A stretch of 45,529 nt of DNA, from contig NW_020312199.1 in the NCBI RefSeq assembly GCF_002999335.1, forward strand, positions 1-45,529. The letters are read 5' to 3'. This DNA is from Cyclospora cayetanensis (lineage: Eukaryota; Apicomplexa; Conoidasida; Eucoccidiorida; Eimeriidae). Of the stretch, positions 22,587 through 32,926 are shown in pieces (the stretch's first letter is position 1; each line of letters begins with the position of its first letter). A program made the translations under genes and the position numbers. Under the pieces are notes generated by a model that was not told the DNA's origin, made no database searches, and was given only the letters and a program-made list of their open reading frames with translations.

Positions 22587-25031
22587 ATTGCTGCTATTGC
22601 TGCTGCAAAAGCTGCTTCTTCCACTGCTAAAGCGATCAGCATTAGCACTCGCAGCAGGCGGGAGAACGCCCTCAGCTCCCTGATTGGGAAGCACCGCCAT
22701 TGCCCACGCCAAGTCGTCTTCAGCTGTATGCGCATTTCGCAGAAACTGCGAAGCCTCTGGGGGGCCCCTAGGGGGCCCCCCCAGTTCTCGGTAAGGCTCC
22801 AACCGATGTTGTCTGTGTCTGTTTGCCCTGCACTGCTGCCGCCTACTACTACGGGAAGGAGCAGCAGAGGTTAAAGAACCACGCAGCAAGCGGTCTACTC
22901 CTCCTTTGCTACAAGTGGCGAATGTTGCTGCCGCTGGAGCTGCCGGCAAAGAAGATGGGAGTCGCCAACGGGGGAAAGCATCTGCACAGCTCTCGTTGCT
23001 GCTGCAAACTGCAGCATCATTCGCTGCTGCTGCTGCTGGAGCACTATTGTACGCTGTACTCACGCCGTCCATAGGGTGCAGCAATGCCTGCTGATGCTGG
23101 TGGTGATGACGATGCTGTTGATTCTGCTCATGTTGCTGCTGCCCTCTCATAGCAGCAGCAGCAGGAGAAGACGCGTATTGCGGGAGCTCTAACTGCTTTT
23201 GACGGATAAGCTGCTGCTGCTGGTGTCGCAGCTCCTTCATCTGCGACTGCAACTGCAGCTGCAACTGCTCTAGCTGCTGAAGTTGTTCCTCCACACTGTC
23301 GCTTGAGAAGCACAAGGCTTCTCCTAACTGCGAGCACCTCCCATACTTCTCCAAAGCCTCTGCGGCTGCCGTAGCTGGGGAGCTTTTCCCAGTATTCTTC
23401 GCAGCTTCCGAGCTGGCAGCAGCAGCTGCAGCAGCAGCAGGAGCAGCAGCGAACTGCTCCTGCTGCTGCTGCTGCAAAGCGCCTTCCCCTAAAACAAGGC
23501 TGCGCTCGAACCCTCTAGGGGAGGAGCAAATCACCAGCCTCCCTTCCGAAGAATCTCCCGCAGCAAGAACGCCTGAGAACTGCCGCTGGCACGCGGTGTT
23601 TCCAACACATGAAGCAACAGCGCTGCTGCTACCGCTGCCTCCTGTCGATGCTGCAGAAGAAGGTACAGCCGCTGTCGTCGTGGATGTAATGCCTCGTGCA
23701 TAGCTTCGAAAAGGGAGCGTAAACAGGGAGCGCAGCATGCCTGTTGCAGTGTTTGGCTGCTGTTGCTGTTGCTCCTCCTGCTCCTGCTGATGCTCCTGTT
23801 TCAGCTCTTCTTCCAGCTCTTGTTTCGGCTGCTGCTCTCCGCGAAGCGATTGCTGCCTGGGGGAGGCTGCAGGGAAGCGGTAGCTGTCGCTGCAGCTGGC
23901 ACGCGGAGGCAGTGTTTCGCAGCAAGCCTGCTGCGGCAGCTCTTGCAGAGATATTGGCTGCTGACACTTCAGCATGAGCTGCATGCGCTGGTGCTGCCCC
24001 TGCAGAGAAGCCGATGCAGAAGCTGCTGCAGGTGCTGCTGCAGGTGCAGGCAGCAGACAGCGTCTGGAGACGCTGAGCGCAGGAGATGGAATAGCGACGA
24101 AATCCTCTGTCTGCTGGAGAGCTTTCTCCTCCTCCATTTCCCACCCCGGAGACGAGGATTTCTGTGTAGTATAGCTGCTGCAGCTGCTGCTGCAACTGCT
24201 GCAGCTGCTGCTGCAGCTGCTCCCACGCCTTTGAACCCCGCCTCCTCCTCCGCTGTCGAAGCTGCTTTGTCGATCCGTTGACACAGCGGCAAGCATGCCG
24301 TTTGACGCACATTCCAGGGCCCTTCGAGACGGCTGCAGCAAAACAGACCAATCCTGAGGGGATACCTGCAGCAGACAGGCAAGCGTTCTCTCCGTGAGCA
24401 AGCCTGTTTGACGCGGAGACGCAGGATTGCTGCGAAGCTGCCCTCTTGTTTGCAGCAGAACAAACCCTTCGGAAGACAAGACAGGATCTAGAGGAGACGC
24501 GGAGTTGGAAGGGCACGCATGCCGCCGCAAGCCTCCTCGAGCCTCATGAGCCTTATAATACTGCTGCTGCTGAAAATACTGCTGCTGCTGAAAGTACTGC
24601 GGCTGCTGCTGAAAGTACTGCGGCTGCTGCTGATAGTGCTGCTGCTGCTGATAGTACTGCGGCTGCTGGAATCCAAGCGAGGGATCCCATAGGTCCGCAG
24701 CAGGAGGCACGAACTCCCCTGACGCATGCAAATGATGCTGGATAGCTGGCTGCAGAGCCAAACACGCAGATGAGCACGCCTCCTGCATCCCCTGCTGCAA
24801 GTGATCCTTGCGCAGCGTGTGCACCTGCTGCTGCTGCTGCTGATAATGCTGCTGCTGCTGCTGATAATGCTGCTGCTGCTGCTGATAATGCTGCTGCTGC
24901 TGAAAATACTGCTGCTGCTGCTGCTGCTGCAACAACGCCTGTGGCCACGACACAGTACAGACACCCGCGGCAACAACAGCGCCTCCAAAACTCTCTCCGA
25001 CAAATTTAACAAAACACCCACTCACACACAA
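20580..25031 (-). CDS. Gln/Ser/Ala-rich protein of unknown function, about 1,480 residues
   Basis: A single frame is open for about 1,483 codons on the minus strand and ends with a stop at 20580-20582. At its 5' end only a GTG is available at 25031. A probable acceptor (gtcgtggccacag) would start the exon at 24938, and the first ATG is at 24788, so an upstream exon or a start at 24788 are both possible. Features from the N-terminus: QQQHY/QQQYF repeats; a Ser/Cys tract; a Gln/Leu coiled-coil-like segment (QLEQLQLQLQSQMKELRHQQ); a polySer run; a basic patch RLERRRRGKERRQQRHRARV that could be a nuclear-localisation-like signal; and a Ser-rich C-terminus. I recognise no enzymatic or DNA-binding domain. 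The long non-repetitive stretches without stops argue that it is truly coding. Confidence 0.6.
22530..22605 (-). repeat. (CTG)n tract encoding polySer on the minus strand
   Basis: More than a dozen consecutive ctg units on the + strand (22533 to about 22585) with interrupted continuation. In the frame of the minus-strand gene they are AGC codons, giving SSSSSS runs next to Asn/Ser. The uninterrupted length makes it a likely length-variable site. Confidence 0.9.
24545..24935 (-). repeat. QQQHY / QQQYF repeat array
   Basis: Two blocks (about 24560-24665 and 24820-24935 on the + strand) of 15- to 21-bp units built from gctgctgctgataatgct or gctgaaaatact. On the minus strand they encode runs of four to five Gln followed by His-Tyr or Tyr-Phe. 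The regular Tyr spacing within Gln is prion-like in composition. Confidence 0.9.
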
Positions 25032-25998
25032 AACACGTCGCAGCTAGCAGCAGCAACACACCCGCGTTAGCTCAACACAACGTCTACTCTACAACCTCTT
25101 CCTGGAGACTTTCCAGCTAGCTCGCCAGTAACTCACTAGGCAGCCTAGAAGCCACCCCGTTTCACCCCTGTATTCACGCGTCCAGCAGCTCAAACTGGAG
25201 GAAGGGCTTACTCTCTAAGAACAAGCGCGAAGGTGTCTCTCGCTGCTAGTTGCCTCTCACCTCTGCTCCAGCTAGCGAAGCTGCCGCACTCGGTAAGACC
25301 CCCACAGCCTCTTCTCCGTGAACCCTATGACGATAACAGCAGCTCCAACAAAAAATGCAGATTACGTATTGGTGCGCTATGCATGACGAGCATGCGCATG
25401 TCTACAGACATACATATATATATATATACACGCGTAGATACGTGGTATAGGCACATCCATTGAGGCGTGCATTCCCGCGCATATCTGGTGCACACACGTA
25501 GATGCAAGAACTCATGACGCACAATAGATGCTGCTCACAAACTCCATATGGTGATATGTATATATAGATATGTACACTTATTGATATTTATATATATATT
25601 GATGTATTTTCATATATATGTATAAATAGCTGTACATCCAGGAAATACATACACACATGGATTCCAGCCTAAATATACGGATGTATATACATATATTTAT
25701 ATTTAAATGCAGGCATGAGCAAGTATGTCCGCGCATAAAGCTGCATAAAATAGGATATATGCATGAACGAGTATATCTACTTACAGATAACTACACCGGG
25801 TCATGCAATGTCTGTTTGCATGCTTACGTTCGTCTTTGCTTATAACGAGATGTACCTACATATATATCTGTATGTATATATATATATAGATATATATATA
25901 TATGTATGTACTGACGCATTTCTATTTAGGAGCAAAACACATATAGGTGACGTGAGAAAAACATTCCTTGAAATACCTATAATTACACCTCCTACAGC
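25032..25998. other. Intergenic region upstream of the Gln-rich gene and downstream of ATG4
   Basis: Both neighbours are on the minus strand, so this holds the ATG4 3' UTR and the promoter or a 5' exon of the Gln-rich gene. It is AT-rich with tatata and tgtatat microsatellites at about 25410-25430, 25555-25640 and 25855-25905. I see no convincing gene. Confidence 0.55.
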
Positions 25999-28900
25999 TT
26001 ACGTGGCATTAAACCCGCCTTGCGCCACCGGTTGCTGCTCTTCCTCTTCTTGCTCTTTCTCTTCTTGCTCTTTCTCCTCTGGCTCTTTCTGCTGCTGCTC
26101 TCTCTGCTGCTGCTCTTTATCCTCGTGCTGCTGCTCTTTATCCTCGTGCTGTTGCTGCCGTCTCGGCTGTTGTACCTGCAGCGGCCTTCCAGCTGACAGG
26201 AGGCACGAATTTGGATGCTGCTGCTCGATACGTGCAACTTCCTGCTGCAGCAACTGCAGCTGAGATGGCGAACCCACGTAAAACGCGAGGGCAAAAGAAG
26301 CATTCAGATGAAACAATCCTTGTTTCCACGGTTTACTCCCGAAAAGAGACATCTGTGTTGCGAATCCAAGCTCAAGGGCAGGGGGCTGCAGCAAAACGTC
26401 ATATAGGAGGAAAAGCAATGAAGGAAGAAGCGAGCAAGTCACCGCATCAGACAGATATGATGCTCTCCTAATGCAACCACGTTCGCTGCAATGCAAAACC
26501 TCTACCGATTTACGGTGCCTTCTGCCCGGCTCCCCAGCCCCTCCCCATGTCAGCAGCAGTATCATCAGCAGTATCAGCAATATTAGCAGTATCATCAGTA
26601 TGAGCAGGATCAGCAGTAAGAGCAGGATCAGCAGTAAGAGCATCAGCAGTATGAGCATCAGCATCATCATCAGCAGTATGAGCATCAGCAGTATCAGCAT
26701 CAGCAGCATCACCATCAGCAGTATCAGCATCAGCAGCATCATCAGCTTCATCATCAGCAGTATCAGCGTCATCATCATCAGCTTCATCATCAGCACCACC
26801 ACCACTACCACCACCGGCAGCAACACCACCACTACCACCAGCATCAGCACCAGCAGCATCAGCACCACCACTACCACCACTACCACTACCACCACCACCA
26901 CTACCACTACCACCACCACCACCACTACCACTACCACCAACCACTACCACCAGCATCAGCATCATGAAAAGTATCATCATCAAAAGTATCATCATCAAAA
27001 GTATCATCATCATCATCAGTATCATCATCAAAAACATCAGCATCATCAAAAGCGTCATCATCAAAAGCATCATCATCATCATCAGCATCAGCATCATCAC
27101 CACCAGAAAATCGTCGGAGAAAAAACGCAGGGATGCTGCAGCAACTGCAGCAACAGCGAGGCCAACAAACCTCACCACCACCAGAACCAACAGCAGCAGC
27201 CACATACAACAACAGCAACAACAGGCAAAACAACAGGGAAAGGAAGAACAATATCGCCTCACCTGAATTCTGCAATGCGGATCGAGATACAGCATGCAGT
27301 CTCCTTGATAGCCGATGCAGAAAAAAGCCTGTTGCCCCTTTCCAGCGATCATTCCTAGAGACCACGGCAGAGACATGTACGCAACTAGAGGGCGAATGTA
27401 GATCTCATGAATGCCTTCTCCGCTGCTGACTTTGAGAGGAAACAGCAGCAAGCATCCACGTAACCACGTCGCACTGTTGTTGATCCTGCTGCTGCTAGTG
27501 TCGCTGCTCCTGTTCTTGCCGCTGCTGCTGTTCATGCCGCTGCTGCTGTTCATGCCGCTGCTGCTGTTCATGCCGCTGCTGCTGTTCATGCCGCTGCTGT
27601 CAAGACCACCCTTGATTGCATGCGCTTCCCCGTGAAACGACTTCTGCCAGCAGCCAGCCTGCCTCGCAGCGGATTCAACGGGGGGTAGCACCACGCCTTC
27701 ATGGCAGCCGCTATTCGGAACCCTCGCATTCTCTGCAGCTGCAGGAGCTGCATGCCTTCGAGTAGCATCAGTTACGCTTTCCATGTTTGCTCGCATGCTC
27801 TGTGCATCCTCCTGCCCCTCCCGCCGGGCAGTCACGCTGCTCGAGTCTCCGATTTTCTCAGAAGAATAGCTCAAAGCTTCGTTGTGGAGGTTCTCTGCAG
27901 AGGCTCTCCCTCCCCGTCCAGCAGATGACGCGTCTACAGGCGAAAATGCACAAGCAGCTCCGCCTTCGTGGCTCTGCTGAGACTCTGCATGCTTCCCTCC
28001 AATCGGTTCTGGGAAAAACAGCAACTGCCCCGACTTCGCGGCGCTGCTACTGCTATTGCTATTACTGCTGCTGCTGCTATTGCTATTACTGCTGCTGCTA
28101 TTGCTATTACTGCTGCTAATGCTAGTGCTTCCGTCGATGCTGACGCTGGTGCTCTCGCCTTCCGTTGAAGAGAAAGACAGCGATGGCACATCTTCCCAGT
28201 CATCGTCTCCGCAAGTCTGCGGCTGTTGCGTTTTCTGCTGCTGGTGTCGCCGCCGCAAGGCAGCAGCAGCAGGAGGAACGCGAGGCACTGTGGTGGGTAG
28301 GCGGCACTGCAAGTCGATTTCTCGGGGATCTAAGAGGCCATCCGCATCCAAATAGACGTATATTTCCCCCTGCGAAGCCTCGCAAAACAGCGGCAGAATG
28401 CATGCAGTGCTTATCGAATAGTGCTAGTACGGCTGTTGTTGCTGTTGCTGTTGTTGCTGCTGTTGTTGCTGCTGTTGTTGCTGGTGCTGCTGTTGTTGTG
28501 CAGCAACAGCAGCAACATTCCCCTCCCCTTCTTTTCTCCTCCTTCCTCCCCAGCTTCCTGCCGTGCAGAACCTGTCCTAGTCATCACCTCCTCATCACCT
28601 GTTCCCCCCGAAATGCGAGAGAGCATGCATGCATGCATGCATGCATGCATGCATGCCTTGCTACCCGCCCCCCCCGTTGCCATGAAGGGCACTTCTCTCG
28701 CGATGATGAGGAAGGCAAAGGCAAACTCAAAATGCTGCCGTGCTCCGCCTTACCGCTGTAAACGCAGAAGACTCTACAAGCAGCTTCAGAGCGATAGATG
28801 CGGTTGTAGGACCAAACCACTCGCCAGCAAACTTCCCGATAAGTCTCGAGTCTATCGCGCTGATGCCTCTGTCTAACACGAGGGCAGGAGGTGGCTGCGC

Positions 28901-30945
28901 TTCTTCTCCCCCCGCTGACAGAGAACTCTCCGTCTGGCACTCATGCAGCAGTCCTCCCTGAGGCACTACTTGTGTTGACGTGAGCTGCTGCTGCCGCTGC
29001 TGCTGCTCTTCCTCTTCCTCTTTCTCTTCTTCCGTCCTCGAAATCGGTGCAGCACACCCCACAACGCCTGCCGCAGCAGCGCCTTCGCTCGACGCAACCT
29101 CGGAAAGAAGGACTGCTGCTTCTGCAGGATCGACACCACCCTCGACAGCTGCTGCGAGAGGCAAACGCTGGTGGCTAGCTGCTGCATGTGCCGCTGCTGC
29201 GCTGGAATGGGAAGAAATCGATGCTGACTCGACAAGCGACAGTGCAGCTCCTTCTTGTCCTCCTGCTGCTTGGAATGCTGATAAAGATTTCACGTTTACG
29301 CCTCCGCCTCTTACAACTCCTCCTTCTCCTACTACTCTTGCTCCTCCTATTCCTCCTGCTGCTGCAGAAATCGCTGCAGCCGCACCAGCGGCTGCAGCGA
29401 TTTCTACGACTGACGGAGAATCTGGAAAGGGGGATGGATGGCGCTGCTGCAGCAGCGCCTCCTCAGCTGCCATTTTCCCGTACAGACTGCGCGCCCACCC
29501 AATCCCCCCCCCTGCAGCTCTGACAAAAGAAAAGATGGAAAAGGGATATTGATCTGGTGGCGAAGGCACATCTAAGAACCACTGCAGAAGATCTCCTTCT
29601 GAATAGGCAGTCCGCGATGTCACTGCCTTGCCGTCTCTAGGGGTGTTTTGAATATTTTGACTGCCAGCGGCAGAACCAGCTCCATCCTGGCTACCAGCGT
29701 TGCGTGAATCGCTCTCACGCGCTGTCAAAGCCTCTGAGCTGCTGCTGCTACTGCTACTACTACCCGCTTCTTCAGCACTCTCTTGCTGCAGCTCTTGCTG
29801 CTGCTCTTGCTGCTGCTCTTGCTGCTGCTCTTGCTGCTGCTCTACAAATAAACTCTCATCGCCGAGATGCCTCTCAGGAGCGACAGGCTCTCCAGCAGCT
29901 GGCTGTGCAAACGGCCCCGCCTCGAAAAAATGCCGTCTTAGTGCCTGTAAAAGCAGCATTTGCGCTGCTCTGATGGTGCACCCCCACCCCACATCGCTAG
30001 TGATTGCGATCCAGCTGCGTTCGAGCACCATAATCCCCTGCCCAGAGCTGCCGGCTGCTGCGCTGCCATCGCGGCTGCTGTTACACCCGCCGTTGCCTCC
30101 GTTGTTCCCTCCGCTGCCACCCTCGCCGCTGGAAGACTCTGCAGCCGTCGCGACTGCCACTTCTTCTGCAGAGGCAGCAAGGCGCCGCTTCTCGCTGCAG
30201 CAGCGGTAAATCGGAGAAAACCCCGTTCTATACGTAAAACGAGCCAAACATGACACAAAATTCAACAATTCTTGCTGCACAAGCTCCGGCTGAACCGACG
30301 CACAAACAACAGACAAGGGATGGAGATGAACTCCCGGCTGCAAGCCGTCTACTTCTTTTCGATAGAGAGTTCCCCTGCTGCTGCTGTTGCTGCTGCTGTT
30401 GCTGCTGTTGCTGCTGCCCGTGTTGCTGTTGCGGCTCCTACTCCTCGTGCTGCTGCTGCTGCAGCTGCTACACCCTGTCTTTTCATGATTGTGCCTCGCA
30501 GCACCCGCTTCAGAAGCCGCATGCGCATGCCACGAGCCTTTCGCGACAACTCCGTCTTGCCGCAGCAGAACGCCTCCCCCAGATGCCGCTGCAGCCTCTG
30601 CATTCGCATGCATGCGAGCCGACGCTGCAGACGCTCTTCTTCTGCCTTCGCCGCTACACAGTCTGCGCAGCTGCTGATACTGCTTGTGACACTGCTGGTG
30701 CCGCTTCACGATTTGCTGCTGCTTCTCATTCAGCACCCAAAACACCTTTCCCAAAACTACCGCAGTTTCCCCCTGCTGCAACAAGCCTCCCTCCTGAGGA
30801 CCAACCCATGAATTCGTTGCTGCCGCTGCTGCCCAGTTGTACAAATTATGCCTCCAGCTGCAGAGGGTAGCACCTACATCGTGTTGCAGCTGCCGCAGCG
30901 AACGCACTCGAGGAAACAACGCAGCGCTACCCCGAAGAGAGAGCC

Positions 30946-30989
<44 letters not shown>

Positions 30990-32149
30990 GCGGCGGCACT
31001 GGTGGTGGTTGTAGAGGAAGTGGTTGTAGAGGAAACGGTTGTAGAGGAACTGGTTGTAGAGGAAATGGTCGTAGAGGTACAGGGGCTGGTTCTCTCGTCA
31101 CCAATGAGGCACACAGAAGATGCTCCCGAGGAATTTGTCTCCGATGCAGTTACGCTGCCACTTAGAGTCGCAGTAGCAGCCGATGGTGGTTGTTGTTCTT
31201 CTTGATGCAACTGTTGTTGCTGCAGCTCCTGTTGTTGTTGCAGCTCCTGTTGTTGTTGCAGCTCCAGTTTTTCTTCTTGTTTTCCTCTAACAATGCCATA
31301 TCCGCTAAGAACTTGACGAGGGAGGTAGTGGTGGCTGTAGGCTGCTGCTGCTACTCCTGCTGCTGCTGCTACTCCTCCTGCTGCTACTCCTCGTGCTGCT
31401 ACTCCTCCTGCTGCTACTCCTGCTGCTGCTGCTGTTGAAGCGCATTGTGCAGACGAACTCTTATCGGAAGGAGTACACACTTTGATGCGGTTACCCCCTC
31501 TACGGTTGCTCCTCGGATGTCTCCCTCCGTCGCGACTGCGTGATGCGGTTGTTGTGAGTGGTGGGGTTGCCTCTTCTGCGCCTGATGACAGAAGTGGTTC
31601 CTCGGAGCTGCTCGGCTTAAGCACGCAGCTAAAAGAGGCAAATCTCTCATGTTGCTCACTTACAAGCTCCTCCCCAGCTGTTGCTGCAGAAGCTGCTGCA
31701 GAAGCTGCTGCAGAAGCTGCTGCAGGCAGCTCTTGCGATGAAAGCCGCTGCAATTCGCTGCTGACAGCCAGTGTATGCGCGAATGAGGTGCTTAGGTCTG
31801 CTGCTGCCGCTGCTGCTGCACCACCAAGAGGCTTACTTACAAGATTTCCCTTGACGGCTTGCTGGTGCTCAGGCTCAGACTGTTTCAGCCGCTCTTGCTG
31901 ATGAGGCACTTCCTCCTGGATGTGCTTCTCCTTGACTTCTTGAGAGTGCCTGGACTGCTGCTCCTCCCGCAGAGACAGGCAACTGTACAGTTCAGCGTCT
32001 GCAAGAGCTTCGCTTTTATCAAAAGGAGCTGCGTGAGGAGGAGGCGTGCTTGCATTTTGGAGGGGGGGGGGTTCCTGCTCTTGCTGCCCCTTTCGCAATT
32101 GCGTTTCGTGATGCATTGCTGCTGCAGCGGGAAAAGTAGCAGCAGCCAT
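25999..32149 (-). CDS. ATG4: ATG4 autophagy cysteine protease, expanded
   Basis: Three exons on the minus strand: 32149-28754, 28369-27263 and 26385-25999, all joined in phase 0 (donors gcg|gtaagg and cag|gtgagg; acceptors cttcgcag and tttgctgcag). The product is about 1,629 residues, against 350-500 for most ATG4 proteins. ATG4 trims the C-terminus of ATG8 to expose its Gly and removes ATG8 from lipid. In apicomplexans ATG8 also acts at the apicoplast. Conserved blocks: ARFTYRTGFSPI; TSDVGWGCTIRAAQMLLLQA with the catalytic Cys at about residue 724 (codon 29980-29978); KFAGEWFGPTTASIALKLL; GEIYVYLD across the exon 1/2 join; LLLFPLKVSS; SLPWSLGMIAGKGQQAFF; GYQGDCMLYLDPH with Asp about 1495 and His about 1497; and HLNASFALAFYVGS in exon 3. 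Around and between them are Gln, Ser, Ala and Glu-rich tracts, including a roughly 700-residue N-terminal extension. The start at 32149 is the first ATG of the long frame. All catalytic residues are present, so an active enzyme is likely. Family assignment is strong; the exact start is less so. Confidence 0.9.
26553..27110 (-). repeat. Compound triplet-repeat array in ATG4 intron 2
   Basis: About 550 bp of triplets on the + strand in three zones: cag/tat/atc (26553-26805), cac/cca/tac (about 26805-26945) and atc/atc/aaa (about 26945-27110). On the minus strand they read as gat, ggt and related triplets. The frames stay open as poly-Val, poly-Asp or poly-Gly strings, but the splice sites at 27262 (donor) and 26386 (acceptor) remove the array and join two blocks of the ATG4 domain in phase. 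Confidence 0.9.
27508..27602 (-). repeat. 18-bp repeat encoding Asn-Ser-Ser-Ser-Gly-Met
   Basis: Four to five copies of gctgctgttcatgccgct on the + strand; in the ATG4 frame these are NSSSGM units. They lie in exon 2 between GEIYVYLD and LLLFPLKVSS, inside the peptidase domain. Confidence 0.93.
28624..28657. repeat. (GCAT)n tetranucleotide run in ATG4 intron 1
   Basis: Eight consecutive gcat units within the intron 28370-28753. The tract is self-complementary and alternates purine and pyrimidine. Confidence 0.95.
30950..30988 (-). repeat. (CTG)n tract encoding polySer in ATG4
   Basis: Twelve or so consecutive gct/ctg triplets on the + strand, read as AGC on the minus strand in the N-terminal extension of ATG4. 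It is next to a Thr/Ser repeat (SSTTTSSTTT-like, about 31005-31080) made from gtagaggaa units. Confidence 0.9.
31340..31437 (-). repeat. Gly-Val-Ala-Ala repeat in ATG4
   Basis: Imperfect 15- to 18-bp units of gctgctactcctcctgct type on the + strand encode GVAAGGVAARGVAAGG in the ATG4 N-terminal extension. Confidence 0.88.
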
Positions 32150-32431
32150 TTAGAGGGGAGCTAGAGCAGCAGCAGTCGTCAATATCCAGCTGCTGCGGCT
32201 GCTGCTGAGGAGCAGCAAGGCTGCTTCTGCCGCCTTCCCCTTGTTGCCGTCTTCAAAAGATGTCTAACAGCTCCTGCTGAGCAACTGTTTCGAAAAAGCA
32301 GCTCTCCTTCGTCCTCCAGCTACTCTGATGCTTCTCCTCGTGCTTATGCCCCCCGCTGCAAAGGCGAACCAAAGCAGCAACTTTGTATTTGGATCTCTGG
32401 AGAAGCAACACGACGCACATGGCTGGTTAGG

Positions 32432-32462
<31 letters not shown>

Positions 32463-32889
32463 GTACTTGCTGCAACAGCAGCAGCTGCTTCTGCTGCTGC
32501 CGTTGTATATCAAAGCGGCGCGAAAGGCACGCGAGAAGCGGCGCAGTTTCTCACGCTGCGAGAAAATGTTGCTGGCTGCTGTAGAAAGGTGTCTTGTGGC
32601 TAGTGTGAAGGTGTGTTGTACAAACACACACAAACACACACACGGATATCGGCGAGAGGCGAGTGTGTATCTTGTGGCAGCCCACAGGAACAGGAGAAAC
32701 ACGACAATGCTTGCCCAACCTCCCCGTCGCTCTCGGGTGTCACTACAGGAGAAGATGCTGCCAACAGGCACCAGCAGCCACCAGCCCTCCCCACTCCCCA
32801 CTCTGACCAGATGGAGAGATCGGGTAAGAGAGTGATGGGAAGTGAGAGAACGTTGTCAGACTATGGAGCACCTGTTTGAGGCGCCCTCC

Positions 32890-32926
<37 letters not shown>

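Noticed and set aside
26510..27262. Minus-strand poly-Asp/Gly/Val and plus-strand poly-Ile/Thr/His open frames
   Set aside because: They are read-through of the intronic triplet array; splicing at 27262/26386 restores the ATG4 domain.
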